Shown piece after piece: positions 1-5,953 of a stretch of DNA of 7,745 nucleotides. Origin of the DNA: Acidimicrobiales bacterium (GTDB lineage: Bacteria > Actinomycetota > Acidimicrobiia > Acidimicrobiales > UBA8190). The notes under the pieces are model-generated. The model was not told the DNA's origin. It searched no databases and saw nothing but the letters and a program-made list of their open reading frames with translations. How positions within the stretch are numbered: the stretch's first letter is position 1; every line of letters starts with the position of its first letter. Location: positions 1 to 7,745 of the forward strand of contig JASHZK010000389.1 of NCBI GenBank assembly GCA_030042575.1, written 5' to 3'. Both the position numbers and the translations under genes were made by a program.

Positions 1-566
1 ACGACCATGGTGGTGAAGGCCATGAGCGAGTTGACCAGCTTGCCGACATTGCCGGAGCCCAGTGGCCCCATGTGGAAGACGGCCCGCCCGATGGTGGCCA
101 GAAGCGGCTTCACCTCGTCGACCACGTCGTGGTCACCCCCGGTGATGAACACGAGTGTGCGGTTCCTGGCCCCCGGCGCGCCTCCGGTGACCGGCGCCTC
201 GACCAGACGGGTCCCGACCGAGGCCAGACGGTGGCCGACGGAGCGGACCGTCGCCGGCGAGTTGGTGGTGAAGTCGACGAGCACCTTGTCGCTGCCCCGG
301 GCCTGCTCCAGCCACTGCCCGGCCACCGTCTCCATGACCTCGGGCGAGGGCAGGGACAGCATCGTCCACTTGGCGCCGGCGGCGACCTCCGCCGGCGAGA
401 CTCCTGCCTTGGCCCCGGCCATCTCCTGGACCCGGACGCGGGCGGGGTCGACATCGAACACGGTGACGGCGTGGCCGTCGGCCAGGAGATTGGCGCAGAT
501 GGCACCGCCGATGTTCCCCAGGCCGATGAACCCGAGGTCGAGGCGGCCGAGGGCAGGGGAGCTCAT
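1..566 (-). CDS. NAD-binding beta-hydroxyacid dehydrogenase (3-hydroxyisobutyrate dehydrogenase family), 3' end cut by window
   Basis: Seen: 188 complete codons from an ATG, with the C-terminus lying beyond the left edge. The N-terminal Rossmann fold has the nucleotide loop GFIGLGNIGG (residues 12-21) and VFDVD (36-40) at the end of strand 2. An acidic residue at this position usually favours NAD over NADP. DFTTNSP (98-104) and EAPVTGGAPGA (123-133) match the family's substrate-binding loops, and GSGNVGKLVNSL (170-181) carries the catalytic lysine, Lys176. Known: the family oxidises beta-hydroxyacids such as 3-hydroxyisobutyrate or tartronate semialdehyde in the cytoplasm. Inferred: it lies 23 bp after the thiolase stop on the same strand, with a GAGGGG/CAGGG purine stretch ahead of the ATG, so the two are probably co-transcribed. 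A valine-catabolic role is possible, but imine reductases and other 6PGDH-like enzymes share these motifs. Family is secure, substrate is not. Confidence 0.88.
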   Translation of the reverse strand, partial: MSSPALGRLDLGFIGLGNIGGAICANLLADGHAVTVFDVDPARVRVQEMAGAKAGVSPAEVAAGAKWTMLSLPSPEVMETVAGQWLEQARGSDKVLVDFTTNSPATVRSVGHRLASVGTRLVEAPVTGGAPGARNRTLVFITGGDHDVVDEVKPLLATIGRAVFHMGPLGSGNVGKLVNSLMAFTTMV

Positions 567-589
567 GGCCAGGACCCTGCGCCCCTCGC

Positions 590-1753
590 TCAGAGAAGTT
601 CGAGAACCATGGCCGAGCCCATGCCTCCGCCGGCGCACATCGACACGCACCCCACGGCGCCACGGCGACGGCGCAGCTCGTGGAGCATGGTGACCACCAT
701 GCGGGTGCCGGTGGCCGCCACCGGGTGGCCCAGGCCACAACCGCTCCCGTTGACGTTGACGACGGCGTGATCGAGGCCGAGCGCCCGGGTGCAGGCCACC
801 GCCATCGAACAGAAGGCCTCGTTGATCTCGAAGAGGTCGATGTCGGAGGTCTTCATGCCCGCCCGTTCCAGGGCCTTGGGGATGGCCTCCACCGGGGCGA
901 GCCCGGTCCGCTCCGGCGCCACACCCACCGAGGCCCAGGAACGGACCCGGGCCAGGGCCACGAGGCCGTGGGCGGCGGCGAACTCGTCGGAGGCCACCAC
1001 CACGGCGGCGGCTCCGTCGTTGATGCCGCTCGAGTTGCCGGCGGTGACGGTGGCTCCGGGGAGCTCCGGATGGAGCACCGGCAGCTGGGCGAGCTTCTCC
1101 ACGGTCGAGTCGGCCCGGGGCTGTTCGTCGGCGTCGAACAGCGCGCCGTCGCCCAGGGGAACGGCCACGATCTCCTCTGCGAACCTGCCTTCGTCGCGGG
1201 CCGCGGCCGCCCGGCGATTGGAGCGCACCGCCCACTCGTCGGACTCGGTTCGGGTGACACCGGCGATCCGGGCCGTGTTCTCGCCCACCGTGATGCTCAT
1301 GTCCCGGTTGGGCGCCTCAGGGGTCGGAGGGTGGGTGGGCGAGTACCAAGGCTGGAGCTCACCGGAAGAGGGCGGCTGCGCCTTGAACAATTTGGGGGTC
1401 GAGCTCAAGCTCTCCGTGCCCCCGGCCACGACGACCTGGTCCATGCCGGATCGGATACTGCCCGCTGCGATCTGGATGGCGCTCAGTCCCCCGGCGCAGT
1501 GCCGGTTGTCGGCCAAACCGGGAACCGAGGTCATCCCCAGGCGCACGGCGACGTTGCGGGCGATCACGCCACCCCCTTGGAGGGACTCGGCCAGGACGAT
1601 GTCGTCGATCGAGCCCGGGTCGATACCCGAGCGGTGGCGAGCGGCCTGGACGACGACTTCGGCGAGGGTGAAGGCGTCGACGTCCACCAGCGATCCCTTG
1701 TAGGAGCGTCCGATCGGTGTCCTGGCGGTGGCGACGACGACGGCGTCGGGCAC
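590..1753 (-). CDS. Thiolase (acetyl-CoA C-acyltransferase family)
   Basis: Seen: 387 residues, the normal length for a type II thiolase. The start DAVVVATARTPIGR is typical of the family. Cys86 in NRHCAGGLSAI is the nucleophile that would carry the acyl group. NSSGINDGAAA, EINEAF (Asn311), GLGHPVAATG (His343) and CAGGGMG (Cys373) supply the other active-site loops. No catalytic residue is missing. Known: thiolases cleave 3-ketoacyl-CoA with CoA, or condense two acyl-CoAs, in the cytoplasm. The start is GTG at 1753, with GGGGGA just upstream. An ATG at 1758 is in another frame and there is no better in-frame start. The dehydrogenase follows 23 bp downstream. Inferred: a degradative role in fatty or branched-chain acid breakdown is more likely than polyhydroxyalkanoate synthesis, as no phaB or phaC gene is near. 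Chain-length preference cannot be judged. Confidence 0.93.
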   Translation of the reverse strand: MPDAVVVATARTPIGRSYKGSLVDVDAFTLAEVVVQAARHRSGIDPGSIDDIVLAESLQGGGVIARNVAVRLGMTSVPGLADNRHCAGGLSAIQIAAGSIRSGMDQVVVAGGTESLSSTPKLFKAQPPSSGELQPWYSPTHPPTPEAPNRDMSITVGENTARIAGVTRTESDEWAVRSNRRAAAARDEGRFAEEIVAVPLGDGALFDADEQPRADSTVEKLAQLPVLHPELPGATVTAGNSSGINDGAAAVVVASDEFAAAHGLVALARVRSWASVGVAPERTGLAPVEAIPKALERAGMKTSDIDLFEINEAFCSMAVACTRALGLDHAVVNVNGSGCGLGHPVAATGTRMVVTMLHELRRRRGAVGCVSMCAGGGMGSAMVLELL

Positions 1754-1803
1754 GACATCCCCCGTAGGTCGAGCAGTCCATGGGCTGCGGTGGCCCTCGC
1801 CAT
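1741..1803 (-). other. Short frame with a TusA/SirA-like N-terminal signature in the thiolase leader (possible gene remnant)
   Basis: Seen: an ATG at 1803 opens a frame whose residues 10-21 read LLDLRGMSCPTP. This fits the D-x-R-G-x-x-C-P-x-P signature near the N-terminus of TusA/YedF/SirA sulfur-carrier proteins, where the Cys is the active residue. After CPTP the frame runs into the thiolase coding region, in a different phase, and loses all resemblance to TusA. There is no Shine-Dalgarno sequence ahead of the ATG. Inferred: either the 5' stub of a former tusA-like gene whose remainder was replaced at the point where the thiolase begins, or chance. It should not be annotated as a working sulfur carrier. 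Confidence 0.25.
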
Positions 1804-1842
1804 GCTACAAGCGACCGGCCGATCCCTGACGCAGCCGTCAGG
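1802..1842 (-). promoter_or_regulatory. Candidate thiolase promoter with a perfect inverted repeat
   Basis: Seen: CCTGACG (1825-1831) and CGTCAGG (1836-1842) form a perfect 7-bp inverted repeat around a 4-base centre. On the minus strand, TAGCAT (1807-1802) fits the actinobacterial -10 pattern TANNNT. The 17 bases between it and the repeat would make the repeat overlap the -35 position. The hexamer there is a poor match to TTGACA. Inferred: an operator for a regulator of the thiolase operon. The alternative is a transcription-stopping hairpin 24 bp beyond the stop of the zinc-ribbon gene, but no T-run follows it. Confidence 0.35.
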
Positions 1843-1866
1843 CTTCACCCTGCGCCGAGGGCGGCG

Positions 1867-2280
1867 TCACCCTGCCAGGGGCTTGCTGGTGTCGGCCGGC
1901 GTCGTGGTGGGCCCCGCCTCGGGGCGGTGGCGAAGCCGGCGCGGCCGCCTGCCACCGGAGCCCGGTTGCTCCGGCTCGACCGGGGAGACGTCCACGACGA
2001 CGTGGCGCTGGGCACAGTCGTCACAGAGGTAGGCCCCTTGGCGCAGCCGCGTCGGCCCCCGCTGGTGGCAGCCGGCACAGAGGTGATCGAGGTAGACCAA
2101 GCGCTCGACGGAGAGCGGCTCGGCCGGCCGCACCAACTCGTCCAGGCGGCGCTGGGCCTCGGCGCTCAGGTGCCAGGCGGGCCTTTCCGCCGTCGGGCTG
2201 CGCTCGACCAGGCCCCAGGCCGCCAGGTCCCGCAGGAGGGGATCGAAGGTCTCGATCCGGTAACTGCGTCCCTGCTCCAC
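1867..2280 (-). CDS. Small winged-helix-like plus zinc-ribbon protein of unknown function
   Basis: Not recognised as a named gene. Seen: 137 residues from GTG at 2280. Residues about 8-50 (DPLLRDLAAWGLVER, then a charged turn, then WHLSAEAQRRLDEL) have the helix-turn-strand look of a winged-helix domain. CAGC at 68-71 and CDDC at 86-89 form a four-cysteine zinc ribbon or knuckle. The tail from about residue 95 is Pro/Arg/Thr-rich and probably disordered. The start was chosen because AAGGGGG (2293-2287) lies 6 bases upstream of this GTG. An in-frame ATG at 2313 would add 11 residues but has no good ribosome site. The gene diverges from the TIG protein gene. Inferred: a DNA- or RNA-binding regulator, possibly of its neighbours. 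Nothing in the sequence names its target. Confidence 0.72.
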   Translation of the reverse strand: MEQGRSYRIETFDPLLRDLAAWGLVERSPTAERPAWHLSAEAQRRLDELVRPAEPLSVERLVYLDHLCAGCHQRGPTRLRQGAYLCDDCAQRHVVVDVSPVEPEQPGSGGRRPRRLRHRPEAGPTTTPADTSKPLAG

Positions 2281-2393
2281 CGTGGACCCCCTTGTCCGTG
2301 CCGCGGACACCATGTCCGGGCCGATTGGTCAAAGTGTGCCCCGCCCGGAGAGGAAATGCAGCGCGGCGCCAACCGGGTCCTCGAAGCAGGGCC
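2281..2393. promoter_or_regulatory. Divergent intergenic region between zinc-ribbon and TIG genes
   Basis: Seen: on the minus strand TTGACC (2333-2328) matches five of six bases of the -35 consensus, but the hexamer 17 bases on, GTGTCC, is a poor -10. CGGACA (2304-2309) and TGTCCG (2313-2318) form a 6-bp inverted repeat around CCA, sitting where the minus-strand -10 would be. No convincing plus-strand promoter was seen for the TIG gene; TTGGTC at 2325-2330 lacks a partner. Inferred: a shared control region, with the repeat as a possible binding site. Confidence 0.35.
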
Positions 2394-2948
2394 ATGGCCG
2401 GGCTCGAAGACGCCAGAGCGCGCCGGTCCGATAAGGTCCCACGCGTCTTCGACCCTCCGGACCCCACGAACACGGCGCAGCGGCTGCGCGTCGCTCGGCG
2501 GCGGCAGCGGTTGTGGACGGGCGGCCTGTGGACCTTGGCCGGTGTCGTAGCCGTGCTGGCGGCGGTGACCGTGGCCGTGAGCCTGGCCCGGTCCCCGACA
2601 CGAGCTCGCAGTGGGCGCTCGTCCTCTTCTTCTTCCACTACCACGACGACCTCGGCACCACCCGGCCCGCTGTCACCGGCCTCGGGCACGAGCCCGCCCA
2701 CCATCTCCTCGATCACGCCCTCGACCGGCTCGCCCGGTCAGAGCGTGGTGATCGGCGGTACCGACTTCATCAGCGCCGACGGCCAGATCGTGGCCTCGTT
2801 CGGGGGGGCGACGGCGCCGACGTCGTGCTCGAGCACGACGTCGTGCCGGGCCACGGTGCCCGCCCGGCCCGGCACCGGCTCCCAGGTGCAGGTGATGATC
2901 ACCACCGAGACGGGAACGTCGAACGGCGTGTGGTTCACCTACCAGTGA
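2394..2948 (+). CDS. Single-pass membrane protein with C-terminal IPT/TIG domain
   Basis: Seen: 184 residues. Residues 1-40 are charged and Arg-rich (RVARRRQR at 32-39), so cytoplasmic by the positive-inside rule. One hydrophobic segment spans about 42-65. A Ser/Thr/Pro linker (about 67-101, with runs of Ser and Thr) leads to an IPT/TIG Ig-like domain at about 102-184: PTISSITPSTGSPGQSVVIGG, a central FGG strand, then VQVMITTETGTSNGVWFTY. Cys145 and Cys151 could form a disulfide outside the cell. Known: TIG domains are beta-sandwiches used for binding or spacing. Inferred: a surface-displayed adhesion or wall-associated module on a flexible stalk, with no enzyme motif. ATG at 2394 was chosen although its ribosome site (CAGGG) is weak and close. 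TTG at 2292 is in frame but would overlap the divergent control region. The last 14 bases overlap the convergent MFS gene. Confidence 0.8.
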   Translation: MAGLEDARARRSDKVPRVFDPPDPTNTAQRLRVARRRQRLWTGGLWTLAGVVAVLAAVTVAVSLARSPTRARSGRSSSSSSTTTTTSAPPGPLSPASGTSPPTISSITPSTGSPGQSVVIGGTDFISADGQIVASFGGATAPTSCSSTTSCRATVPARPGTGSQVQVMITTETGTSNGVWFTYQ

Positions 2949-4188
2949 CCTCCTCCAGCGACAGCCCCCGGGTCTCGGGGACGGCCAGCAGGACGATGGG
3001 AACCGCCACCAGGAACAGCACCACCACCAAGGTGGCCGCGTTGCCGATGTCGTGGAGCGGGCCGGCCGCCGATCCCAGCACGCCTACCAGGGTGGGTCCG
3101 AGGACCGACCCGGCGTTGCCCAGGCCGTTGCGGATCCAGGCCGAAGCCTGAGCCCGCACCGAAGTCGGGAACAGCTCGGTGGCGAAGGCCGAAAGCACCG
3201 GGGCCACGCCGATGCCGAAGAAGGCCGTGCCCATGAGCAGGGGCAGCATGGCCCAGCGGTTGTCGACCTGGAACGTGGCCGCGCCGCACGCCACCGCGGC
3301 CAAGGCGTAGAGCACGGCGGTGGGCCTCCGGCCCATGCGGTCCATGAGCCGGCCACAGGTGACGTAACCTCCCACGCTCACCAAAGCGGCCACGGCGAAG
3401 AAAGCGCCGGCGATGCCGGTGCCGAAGTGGCGCTGGTGCTCGGCGTAGTACGTCCACCATCCCACGGCACCGGCCGAGGCCAGGCCCTGGAAGAAGGCGA
3501 TGGTCCCCACGGCGCCCGCTCGGCGCCCTTGGCGGCCGCGCCACACCGTCAAGGCGTCGGACAGCGCTCGGCGGGTCGAGCGTCCGGGAGCGGCGGCCCG
3601 CTCCCGGGCGGCCAGCAGATAGGCGTGGCTCTCGTGCAGCCGCCGCCTGGCCACGGTCACCACCAGCAGGGGAAGAGCGGCCAGGAGGAAGAACGCCCTC
3701 CACCCGATGGGGTTGTGGAGGAAACCCACGGACACCAGGCCGCCGGCGAGCACGGCACCCAGTGGGCTCACCAGCAAGAGGAACGACAGGTACCGACCTC
3801 GCTCCTCGGAGGGCACCTCTTCTGCCAACAGCGTCACCGCCACCCCGAACTCGGCTCCGATACACACCTGGGCGGCCGATTGGAAGATGGCGAAGGACCA
3901 CAGGTTCCAGGCGGTGGCGCTGACGGTGGTGAACACCGTGTAGCCGAGGATCGACCACAGAAGGATCGGCCGGCGGCCGATGCGGTCGGCCAGCAGCACC
4001 GCGAAGAAGGCGATGAACTGACCCGAGCCGATGGGGATGTTGGCCACCCCGATGGCGGCGGTACCCACGTGGAAGCTGTGCTTGAGCTGGGTGAGCAACA
4101 CCGCCCGCAGCTCGCCGTCGTAGGCGTTGAACATGGCGGCGGGCAAAAGGAGCCACAGCAGCAGCCGCCGGTAGCGGGCCGAGGGCAA
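2935..4188 (-). CDS. MFS transporter, 12-TM, sugar/metabolite-porter type
   Basis: Seen: 417 residues, strongly hydrophobic, consistent with 12 membrane helices and a polar loop in the middle (about 195-215). The loop motif DRIGRRP (68-74) is repeated in the second half as DRMGRRP (about 283-289), as expected from the MFS internal duplication. EEVPSEERGR (123-132) and a near-C-terminal PETRG (404-408) are hallmarks of the sugar-porter and metabolite:H+ symporter branches. Asp24 and Glu26 lie in helix 1. Known: such carriers move sugars, aromatic acids or dicarboxylates by proton coupling. Substrate not determinable here. The start is TTG at 4188, the only standard start in frame: the frame stays open upstream to 4378 with no ATG or GTG. 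The upstream ribosome site is poor. It is probably the last gene of the operon beginning at 6622, and its 3' end overlaps the convergent TIG gene. Confidence 0.9.
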   Translation of the reverse strand: MPSARYRRLLLWLLLPAAMFNAYDGELRAVLLTQLKHSFHVGTAAIGVANIPIGSGQFIAFFAVLLADRIGRRPILLWSILGYTVFTTVSATAWNLWSFAIFQSAAQVCIGAEFGVAVTLLAEEVPSEERGRYLSFLLLVSPLGAVLAGGLVSVGFLHNPIGWRAFFLLAALPLLVVTVARRRLHESHAYLLAARERAAAPGRSTRRALSDALTVWRGRQGRRAGAVGTIAFFQGLASAGAVGWWTYYAEHQRHFGTGIAGAFFAVAALVSVGGYVTCGRLMDRMGRRPTAVLYALAAVACGAATFQVDNRWAMLPLLMGTAFFGIGVAPVLSAFATELFPTSVRAQASAWIRNGLGNAGSVLGPTLVGVLGSAAGPLHDIGNAATLVVVLFLVAVPIVLLAVPETRGLSLEEVTGR

Positions 4189-4221
4189 GTCCGTCGGCCC
4201 GGGCAGTGCCCCGGGGGGTGG

Positions 4222-4245
4222 CAGCCCGGGCCCGGGCTGATCAGC
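4222..4245. repeat. Overlapping perfect palindromes between small ORF and MFS gene
   Basis: Seen: 4222-4239 is an 18-base perfect palindrome, CAGCCCGGGCCCGGGCTG. The overlapping 4236-4245 is a second perfect palindrome, GCTGATCAGC, which covers the stop of the small ORF. A further imperfect GC-rich repeat lies at 4198-4216. No T-run follows on either strand. Inferred: an RNA hairpin that tunes expression of the last operon gene, a transcript-end stabiliser, or a protein-binding site. GC-rich DNA makes short CCCGGG repeats common, but an 18-base perfect one is notable. Confidence 0.6.
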
Positions 4246-4378
4246 AGTGCCGGACGGCGAAGGTGTCTCGATGGACGAAGTCCTCGACGTCGCGCCACAC
4301 CCGCAGGGTGGGAGCCGGGGTTCCGATCGGAAGACCGAGGCGGGCGCCCGAGGCGCAAAAGTCCACCGGGACGCTCAC
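4241..4378 (-). CDS. Small unrecognised ORF (45 codons) between two MFS genes
   Basis: Not recognised. Seen: a frame from GTG at 4378 to TGA at 4243-4241, encoding 45 residues that include VPVDFCASGARLGLPIG and, near the end, WRDVEDFVHRDTF, with Cys8 and a C-terminal Cys45. AGGG lies 8 bases ahead of this GTG. A GTG at 4387 would add three residues. It begins 17 bases after the DHA2 transporter stop and fits inside an otherwise non-coding 207-bp gap. Third positions are about 83 percent G or C (40 of 48 codons counted from 4387), as in neighbouring genes. There is no membrane segment or signal peptide. Inferred: a real small protein of the operon, perhaps soluble and partner-binding, or the end of a decayed gene. 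Coding status is moderately supported and function unknown. Confidence 0.45.
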   Translation of the reverse strand: MSVPVDFCASGARLGLPIGTPAPTLRVWRDVEDFVHRDTFAVRHC

Positions 4379-4395
4379 TCCCGACACCCTAGGCG

Positions 4396-5940
4396 TCAGC
4401 CCACGGCGGCGACCTGACGTTCCTCGACCGGAGGTCCGGTGGGCACGAAATCGCGGCTTCGGATGAGGATCGTGGACAGCACGGCGCTCACCAAGGCCAC
4501 CACCGCCCCGATGACCAGGATCTCGTTGAGGCCGCTGACGAAGCTGGCGTGCGCGGCGCGGCCCAGGGCGGCGGCCTGGGCCCCCCGGACCCCGGCGGCG
4601 ACCACCGGATTGTTCCCCTGCACCAGGGCGCTGGCCGCGGCCTGGGACCGGCCGGCCAGCCCCGGGATCTGCGACATGGCCGCCACCAGGTCGTGGCGGG
4701 CCCGGGTGGCGAAGATCGAGCCGAGGGCGGCGATCCCGGTGGCGATGCCCAGCTGCCGGAAGGTGTTGTTGGTCCCGGCCGCCATCCCGGCCCTTTGCGG
4801 CTCGACCACCCCCACAGCGGTAGAGGCGAGCGGGGGGTTCACCATGCCGATCCCCAGTCCGCCCAGCACGAAGCCGAGGACGAGATGGGTCCAGGTGCTC
4901 CGGGCGGTCAGCCCGGCCATGAAGAACAGGCTCAGGGCGATGAGAAGCAGCCCGGGGCCGATGAGCCAGCGGACCGGCATACGAGCGCTCAGCCGCCCGG
5001 CGGCGAAGGCGGTCACCAGGCTGGCGCCGGACAGGATGACCAGGCGCAGGCCACTGGCCAACGCCGAGTAACCCAGGTCGTCCTGCAGGTAGAGCACGAG
5101 GTAGAGCAGCAACGAGAAGGCCGACGCCGCCATGCCGAAGGCGGCTATGGCCCCTCCCGAGAAGGTGGGGACCCGGAACAGTGCCAGGTCGAACATGGGA
5201 TGACGACCGAGGCGCTCGACGACGAGGAAGGCGGCCATGAGCACGACGGCGCCGGCGAAGCAGCCGAGCACACCGTCATTGGTCCAGCTCGTCAAATTCG
5301 CCTCGATGAGGCCGTAGACGAGCGAGATGGCGCAGGCGGTGAAGAGCACGAAACCGGGAAAGTCGGGCCGACTGGCGCTGTGCTCCCTGGACTCCTCGAC
5401 CTGGGAGGAGGTGATGGCCACCCCGACGGCCCCGATGGGCACGTTCACCAGGAAGATCCACCGCCAGCCGATGCCGGACGTGATGAGCCCGCCCAACACG
5501 GGCCCCACGGCCACGGCGAATCCGGTGACCGCTCCCCACACGCCGAAGGCGATGCCCCGCTCCCGGCCCCTGAAGGCCTGGGCCAGCAGGGCGAGAGCGG
5601 TCGAGAACATGATGGCCCCCCCGATCCCCTGGCCGCTGCGCGACACGATGAGGAACAGGGGGCTGCGGGACAAGCCGCACATGAGGGACCCCACGGTGAA
5701 GATGGAGAGGCCGATGGTGAACAGGCGCCGGCGGCCGAACAGATCGGCCAGGGAGCCGGCCGTGAGCAACAGGGCCGACAAGGTGAGGGCGTAGGCGTCG
5801 ACCACCCACTGCAGGTCGGCGAAGGTGGCCCGCAGACCGTGCTGGATGTCGGGCAGGGCCACGTTCACGATGGTGATGTCCAGCAGCAACATGAACGTGC
5901 CTATGGAAACAGCCAGAAGCGTCCACCATTTGCGGTCCAT
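4396..5940 (-). CDS. DHA2-family (EmrB/QacA-type) MFS drug exporter, 14-TM
   Basis: Seen: 514 residues, the usual size for 14-helix DHA2 carriers. Motif D1 LDITIVNVALPDI (20-32) with Asp21, motif A GSLADLFGRRR (62-72), motif B around SRSGQGIGG (100-108) and the antiporter motif C within residues 136-151 (GAVTGFAVAVGPVLGG) are in the right order. GWRWIFLVNVPIG follows, a DHA2 hallmark. Known: these inner-membrane proteins expel drugs, dyes, antibiotics or lipids in exchange for protons. Motif C indicates export rather than uptake. ATG at 5940 is preceded by GGAGGG (5949-5944), a clear ribosome site. The PPOX gene ends 13 bases upstream and the small ORF follows, so this is probably the second gene of an operon. 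Inferred: exports a toxic metabolite or antibiotic. The substrate is unknown, and no TetR or MarR regulator is adjacent. Confidence 0.94.
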   Translation of the reverse strand: MDRKWWTLLAVSIGTFMLLLDITIVNVALPDIQHGLRATFADLQWVVDAYALTLSALLLTAGSLADLFGRRRLFTIGLSIFTVGSLMCGLSRSPLFLIVSRSGQGIGGAIMFSTALALLAQAFRGRERGIAFGVWGAVTGFAVAVGPVLGGLITSGIGWRWIFLVNVPIGAVGVAITSSQVEESREHSASRPDFPGFVLFTACAISLVYGLIEANLTSWTNDGVLGCFAGAVVLMAAFLVVERLGRHPMFDLALFRVPTFSGGAIAAFGMAASAFSLLLYLVLYLQDDLGYSALASGLRLVILSGASLVTAFAAGRLSARMPVRWLIGPGLLLIALSLFFMAGLTARSTWTHLVLGFVLGGLGIGMVNPPLASTAVGVVEPQRAGMAAGTNNTFRQLGIATGIAALGSIFATRARHDLVAAMSQIPGLAGRSQAAASALVQGNNPVVAAGVRGAQAAALGRAAHASFVSGLNEILVIGAVVALVSAVLSTILIRSRDFVPTGPPVEERQVAAVG

Positions 5941-5953
5941 CAGCCCTCCATCC

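Noticed and set aside
1825..1842. Classical intrinsic terminator for the zinc-ribbon gene
   Set aside because: The hairpin is good, but the bases after it on the minus strand are GC-rich with no T-run. It is listed as a possible operator instead.
680..2032. 450-codon plus-strand frame opposite the thiolase
   Set aside because: It is rich in Gly, His, Arg and Asp with no domain. The minus strand encodes a complete thiolase with all catalytic residues. Such antisense frames are expected from GC-biased codons.
2021..2716. 231-codon minus-strand frame overlapping the zinc-ribbon and TIG genes
   Set aside because: No recognisable domain, and it would overlap two better-supported genes in other frames.
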